Part shown: in pieces, positions 7,689 to 10,450 of the stretch
Numbering within the stretch: position 1 is the first letter of the stretch
Layout: every line of letters begins with the position of its first letter
Assembly (NCBI GenBank): GCA_003645435.1
Contig: QNFD01000060.1
Location: 1 to 10,450 of the forward strand
Direction of reading: 5' to 3'
Length of the DNA: 10,450 nt
Source of the DNA: Gammaproteobacteria bacterium
GTDB taxonomy: Bacteria > Pseudomonadota > Gammaproteobacteria > GCA-001735895
Program-made: the position numbers and the translations under genes
Notes under the pieces: generated by a model
The model's database searches: none
The model's input: only the letters and a program-made list of their open reading frames with translations
Told to the model about the DNA's origin: nothing

Positions 7689-8195
7689 CTACAAATAATC
7701 CAGCAGTCGACGCCAGGCCAGGAGTTTTTGTTCGTATTTCATGCCGGCGTTGGCCGGGCTGGTCGAGGGCATTTTCAGCAACGCCAGTTCACGCCCGGCA
7801 GGTAAGTCTTGCTTCACCAATTGATTAAAATAGTTTTCCGAAGCGGCACCATTAAAAATTATCGCCCGCAGGCCACCGTATTTTTCCAGCAACCCGTGAA
7901 TGTCATTAGCTTCAATTTGCTGCTTGAGGATACTCGAATCCAGACTACCCGAGCGCCGACAGGCTCGCAGCGTATCCCACAAAACGATTGGTAATTCAGA
8001 TATTTGTTGAACGCGTAGTTCATAACTACAATCGATATCAAGCTCAAACAGCTCGGCAATTATCTTCCAGAAAGCGTTGCGAGGGTTGGCGTAGTATTCA
8101 ACCGCCTGCAGTGATATTACACCGGGCATACTGCCGAGAATGAGGACACGGGGATCTCGACCGATAATTGGCTCAAACGAATGAACCAGTGACAC
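7689..8195 (-). CDS. DNA-deoxyinosine (hypoxanthine) glycosylase, uracil-DNA glycosylase superfamily
   Basis: A 168-residue protein with the signature of UDG family 6 (hypoxanthine-DNA glycosylase). GSMPG (21-25) is followed by YYANPRNAFW (34-43), where N40 fits the catalytic asparagine, and by PSTSPAN (143-149), the loop that enters the minor groove. Family members remove hypoxanthine, the product of adenine deamination, from DNA. Some UDG relatives act on uracil, so the exact substrate is inferred. The GTG start lies 2 bases after the rho stop, and no good ribosome site is visible. Translation is therefore probably coupled to rho. The N-terminus directly precedes the first strand (RVLILGSMPG), which supports this start. 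The gene converges on the peptidase gene with no spacer. Confidence 0.85.
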   Translation of the reverse strand: MSLVHSFEPIIGRDPRVLILGSMPGVISLQAVEYYANPRNAFWKIIAELFELDIDCSYELRVQQISELPIVLWDTLRACRRSGSLDSSILKQQIEANDIHGLLEKYGGLRAIIFNGAASENYFNQLVKQDLPAGRELALLKMPSTSPANAGMKYEQKLLAWRRLLDYL

Positions 8196-8197
8196 TG

Positions 8198-9454
8198 CTA
8201 TTTTTTCATCTGGTCAAAGAATTCAGCATTTGTTTTGCTATTTTGCATTCGCCCAAGCACGAATTCCATCGCTTCAATTTCATCCATCGAGTGTAAAAAT
8301 TTACGTAAAATCCATACTTTTTGCAACTCTTCCGGATCCAGCAGAAGTTCTTCACGACGCGTACCGGAACGGTTTATATGTATTGCCGGGAATACTCGCT
8401 TCTCCGCAATCTTCCGATCGAGATGAAGTTCCATGTTTCCAGTACCCTTGAATTCCTCATAAATTACCTCGTCCATTTTCGAACCCGTCTCGACCAGGGA
8501 GGTAGCAAGAATGGTCAGGCTGCCGCCTTCTTCGATATTTCTTGCCGCACCGAAAAAACGTTTTGGGCGGTGCAGCGCATGCGCATCGACACCACCGGTT
8601 AACACCTTGCCGGACGATGGAATCGTAGTGTTATAGGCGCGCGCGAGACGTGTGATCGAGTCGAGCAGAATGACAACGTCGCGTTTATGCTCAACCAGGC
8701 GCTTGGCTTTTTCAATAACCATCTCAGCCACCTGTACGTGGCGACTCGCCGGTTCGTCGAAGGTAGAGGCGACTACTTCACCTTTTACCATGCGTTCCAT
8801 TTCAGTCACCTCTTCGGGCCGCTCGTCGATCAGTAAAACGATGAGATAACAATCCGGATGATTACTCGCAATGCTCTGCGCTATATTCTGCAGTATTAAA
8901 GTTTTACCAGCCTTCGGCGGCGACACTATCAACCCGCGTTGGCCTTTGCCGATCGGTGATACCAGATCTATGATACGCGCCGTTATGTCCTCGGTACTGC
9001 CATTCCCGCGTTCCAGCCTGAGTCGACTTTCAGCGTGTAGAGGCGTCAGGTTTTCAAATAATACCTTGTGCTTGACGTTTTCAGGCAGATCGAAGTTGAT
9101 CTCGTCAACCTTTAGCAGGGCAAAGTATCTTTCGTTATCCTTTGGCGGCCTGATTTTACCGCTGATGGTATCGCCGGTACGCAGGTTAAAACGCCTGATC
9201 TGGCTTGGTGATACGTAAATATCGTCTGGACCAGCGAGATACGAACTGTCTGCTGAGCGCAGAAATCCAAATCCATCCTGTAAAATTTCGAGTACACCCT
9301 CGCTAAATATATCCTCGCCCTTTTTGGCCTGGGATTTCAGAATGCTGAAGATAATGTCCTGTCTGCGCATCCGTGACGAATGATCGCCACCCATGCCTTT
9401 TAATATATCTATCAGTTCGGGAACGGTTTTTTGCTTAAGGTCGCCAAGATTCAT
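8198..9454 (-). CDS. rho: Transcription termination factor Rho
   Basis: Hexameric RNA-dependent ATPase that ends transcription at C-rich, untranslated RNA. The 418-residue protein aligns with E. coli Rho (419) with no evident gap. Motifs seen are the N-terminal RNA-binding cold-shock-like domain (GFGFLRS), Walker A (PPKAGKT, about 179-185), Walker B (VILLD), the Q-loop ([18 protein letters not shown]), the R-loop ([13 protein letters not shown]) and the arginine finger region (NRSGTRREE). I chose the ATG at 9454 (MNLGDLK) because E. coli Rho begins MNL. A GTG four codons upstream also reads in frame. No Shine-Dalgarno sequence is visible before either, which fits a gene tightly controlled through its leader. 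trxA lies upstream and a DNA glycosylase gene follows after 2 bases. Confidence 0.98.
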   Translation of the reverse strand: MNLGDLKQKTVPELIDILKGMGGDHSSRMRRQDIIFSILKSQAKKGEDIFSEGVLEILQDGFGFLRSADSSYLAGPDDIYVSPSQIRRFNLRTGDTISGKIRPPKDNERYFALLKVDEINFDLPENVKHKVLFENLTPLHAESRLRLERGNGSTEDITARIIDLVSPIGKGQRGLIVSPPKAGKTLILQNIAQSIASNHPDCYLIVLLIDERPEEVTEMERMVKGEVVASTFDEPASRHVQVAEMVIEKAKRLVEHKRDVVILLDSITRLARAYNTTIPSSGKVLTGGVDAHALHRPKRFFGAARNIEEGGSLTILATSLVETGSKMDEVIYEEFKGTGNMELHLDRKIAEKRVFPAIHINRSGTRREELLLDPEELQKVWILRKFLHSMDEIEAMEFVLGRMQNSKTNAEFFDQMKK

Positions 9455-9603
9455 AGTGGGATGCACAGGGGAAAGTTTACGGAAAGAGATCGAACCAATA
9501 GTTGGACTACAACAGGTTTAGAGAAATGGAATCGGTTTTGAGTTTTTTATAGCAGTCGCCAACAGGAAGATCGCGACTTATGAATAGAGCCTAGCACAGT
9601 AAT

Positions 9604-9635
9604 ATAAGGTCGTCTACCACAATGGACGACCTTAT
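9604..9635 (-). other. Perfect 11-bp inverted repeat in the rho leader
   Basis: ATAAGGTCGTC (9604-9614) and GACGACCTTAT (9625-9635) are perfect complements around a 10-base loop. No T tract follows on either strand, so I do not call it an intrinsic terminator. An RNA structure in the rho leader or a protein-binding site are both possible. Confidence 0.7.
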
Positions 9636-9744
9636 CGTTACTAATTTGAACTGGTATATTCAGCCATAATTCGGGAGTCCGACTATATTGCTCACCGACT
9701 TGTCAGATAACTCAGCCCAAAAGCTGGAAATTGGGCCGACGCAA

Positions 9745-9771
9745 GTGTAGACCTGGAAAACCAGGCTACAC
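9745..9771 (-). other. Hairpin just after the trxA stop
   Basis: GTGTAG-CCTGG pairs with CCAGG-CTACAC around a four-base loop, 11 pairs with one bulged base (9751). It lies 7 bases beyond the trxA stop. No T run follows on the trxA strand, so it is more likely a transcript-stabilising or pause hairpin than a classical terminator. trxA-rho readthrough is therefore possible. Confidence 0.65.
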
Positions 9772-9778
9772 GCTAAAT

Positions 9779-10105
9779 TCAAATATTGCTGTCAATAAAA
9801 GCGGTTAACTGTGATTTCGACAGGGCGCCTACCTTGGTCGCCTCGACTGCGCCACCCTTGAACAACATTAAAGTAGGAATTCCACGAATTCCATACTTCG
9901 GTGGAGTTCCGGCATTTTCGTCGATATTTAATTTGGCTACGGTAACCCGTCCCTTGTACTCGTCAGCAATCTCTTCCAGGATCGGTGCAATCATTTTGCA
10001 TGGTCCGCACCATTCAGCCCAGTAATCCACCAGCACAGGCCCGTCTGCCTGTAGCACTTCAGTCTCAAAGCTATCGTCTGAAAGGTAAACAATTTTGTCA
10101 CTCAC
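9779..10105 (-). CDS. trxA: Thioredoxin 1
   Basis: Small cytoplasmic dithiol reductase of 108 residues, the usual length. It reduces disulfides in many proteins, including ribonucleotide reductase. The active site is W32-C33-G34-P35-C36, with the buried D27 (VLVDYWAEW) and the cis-proline P77 (RGIPT). The sequence follows E. coli TrxA closely (MSDKI at the start, [25 protein letters not shown]). The start is GTG, with GGAG six bases upstream. The coding end is followed at once by a hairpin and then the rho leader, and trxA-rho order is the same in E. coli. A TTGACA promoter with an overlapping palindrome lies upstream. Confidence 0.98.
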   Translation of the reverse strand: MSDKIVYLSDDSFETEVLQADGPVLVDYWAEWCGPCKMIAPILEEIADEYKGRVTVAKLNIDENAGTPPKYGIRGIPTLMLFKGGAVEATKVGALSKSQLTAFIDSNI

Positions 10106-10138
10106 GAGTTTCTCCAGCCCTTAGGCTAATCATATGAA

Positions 10139-10159
10139 CTGATAATTTAATATTATCAG
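10139..10159. repeat. Perfect inverted repeat over the trxA -10 region
   Basis: CTGATAAT (10139-10146), a 5-base spacer and ATTATCAG (10152-10159) form a perfect 8-bp inverted repeat. It covers the proposed -10 box and part of the promoter spacer, the usual place for a repressor operator. A chance palindrome in AT-rich DNA cannot be excluded. I do not recognise the binding protein. Confidence 0.6.
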
Positions 10160-10172
10160 ATTTAACTGTCAA
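10144..10172 (-). promoter_or_regulatory. Candidate sigma-70 promoter of trxA
   Basis: On the minus strand a consensus TTGACA (10172-10167) is followed after 17 bases by TAAATT (10149-10144), a four-of-six match to TATAAT. Transcription would start near 10137, about 30 bases before the trxA GTG. Confidence 0.6.
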
Positions 10173-10300
10173 CAATACACCGATCGCGAAATGGCTTGTT
10201 TGTCGACCGGACCAAGACTATATATGGACAATTCACCTGTATTGCAAACCAAATCGCCCAAAATTCTTCAAAACTGATTCATTCTGTAATATTTCACCCA

Positions 10301-10337
10301 AACAGGGTAATAGTTACTATGCTCCGTAACAGGGTAA
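10301..10337. repeat. Pair of 10-bp direct repeats flanking a small palindrome
   Basis: AACAGGGTAA occurs exactly at 10301-10310 and 10328-10337, 27 bases apart start to start. Between them ATAGTTACTAT (10310-10320) is an odd-centred palindrome. The spacing is between two and three helical turns. This may be a tandem regulatory site for the gene beyond the window. Confidence 0.55.
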
Positions 10338-10450
10338 CCAGATAAAAAAGCATTGCACTACAGAGAACCTCCGATTAATTCATAGATGATTTATTCAGCG
10401 CTAGTGAACAATCTGCTACCATAGGCGTTTGATCTTATCCAGGCGGCTAC

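Larger units (their letters stand above)
9455..9778 (-). promoter_or_regulatory. Structured rho leader between trxA and rho
   Basis: This 324-base spacer holds no coding frame I can support. Read on the minus strand, it has three hairpins (see the separate entries at 9745-9771 and 9604-9635, and 9715-9720 pairing with 9731-9736). The last 95 or so bases before the rho start are C-rich and G-poor: about 28 C to 10 G by my count, with runs such as TTTCCCC and ATCCC. That resembles a Rho-utilisation (rut) region. E. coli rho is known to be controlled by Rho-dependent attenuation in its leader, and I infer the same here. No promoter of its own could be assigned with confidence. Confidence 0.55.
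10106..10450. other. Intergenic region upstream of trxA
   Basis: 345 bases with no coding frame I can support. It is AT-rich near trxA and holds the trxA promoter, an inverted repeat and a pair of 10-base direct repeats, listed separately. In E. coli the gene divergent from trxA is rhlB. A divergent gene starting beyond 10450 would explain the spacer length, but nothing here proves it. Confidence 0.5.

Noticed and set aside
8230..9218. Several + strand open frames of 60-115 codons opposite rho
   Set aside because: They lie wholly inside rho on the other strand, show no family resemblance and have no ribosome sites. They are shadows of a strongly conserved gene.
9455..9466. GTG start four codons upstream of the chosen rho start
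   Set aside because: Rho in gammaproteobacteria typically begins MNL. The upstream GTG has no ribosome site.
9604..9635. Intrinsic terminator or attenuator for trxA-rho
   Set aside because: The stem is perfect, but no T tract follows on either strand, so it is kept only as a structured element.

Overview
The window reads as a piece of a gammaproteobacterial chromosome. Three things support this. Rho aligns with the Escherichia coli protein (recalled from memory) without gaps over nearly its whole length. trxA sits directly upstream of rho on the same strand, as in enteric bacteria. The class Ia ribonucleotide reductase has the long, two-ATP-cone NrdA and the Cys-rich C-terminus known from Pseudomonas-type enzymes. 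Base composition is moderate and looks even throughout. I see no insertion sequence, phage gene, CRISPR array or RNA gene, so this is core chromosome rather than an accessory island. I cannot place the genus.

Layout. At 1-3762 (+) lie nrdA (5' end cut by the window edge) and nrdB, the aerobic class Ia ribonucleotide reductase. At 3747-3990 the 3' end of nrdB and its terminator are duplicated in tandem, giving two intrinsic terminators in a row. At 4001-4924 (-) a glyoxalase I gene (gloA) is followed by a small gene of unknown function that contains a CxxC. A divergent spacer of about 100 bases leads to 5031-6608 (+), a PLP-dependent aminotransferase followed 9 bases later by a GFA/CENP-V-fold zinc protein. 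At 6732-7688 (+) there is a secreted HExxH metallopeptidase. It ends exactly where a convergent gene ends.

That convergent unit (7689-10105, -) reads trxA, a 324-base leader, rho, then a DNA-deoxyinosine (hypoxanthine)/uracil-type glycosylase whose GTG start lies 2 bases after the rho stop. The rho leader holds three hairpins and ends in a C-rich, G-poor stretch, as expected if Rho controls its own synthesis. Upstream of trxA is a TTGACA promoter with a perfect inverted repeat over its -10 region. Farther out is a pair of identical 10-base direct repeats, probably in front of a gene lying outside the window.

Functionally, nrdAB supplies dNTPs, and thioredoxin is one of the reductants that can recharge NrdA. 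GloA handles methylglyoxal, and the GFA-type protein belongs to a family linked, not always correctly, to glutathione-dependent aldehyde chemistry. I see no convincing novel defence or mobile system. The most interesting points are the duplicated terminator with compensatory stem changes, the structured rho leader, the trxA operator-like palindrome and the coupling of a base-excision glycosylase to rho.
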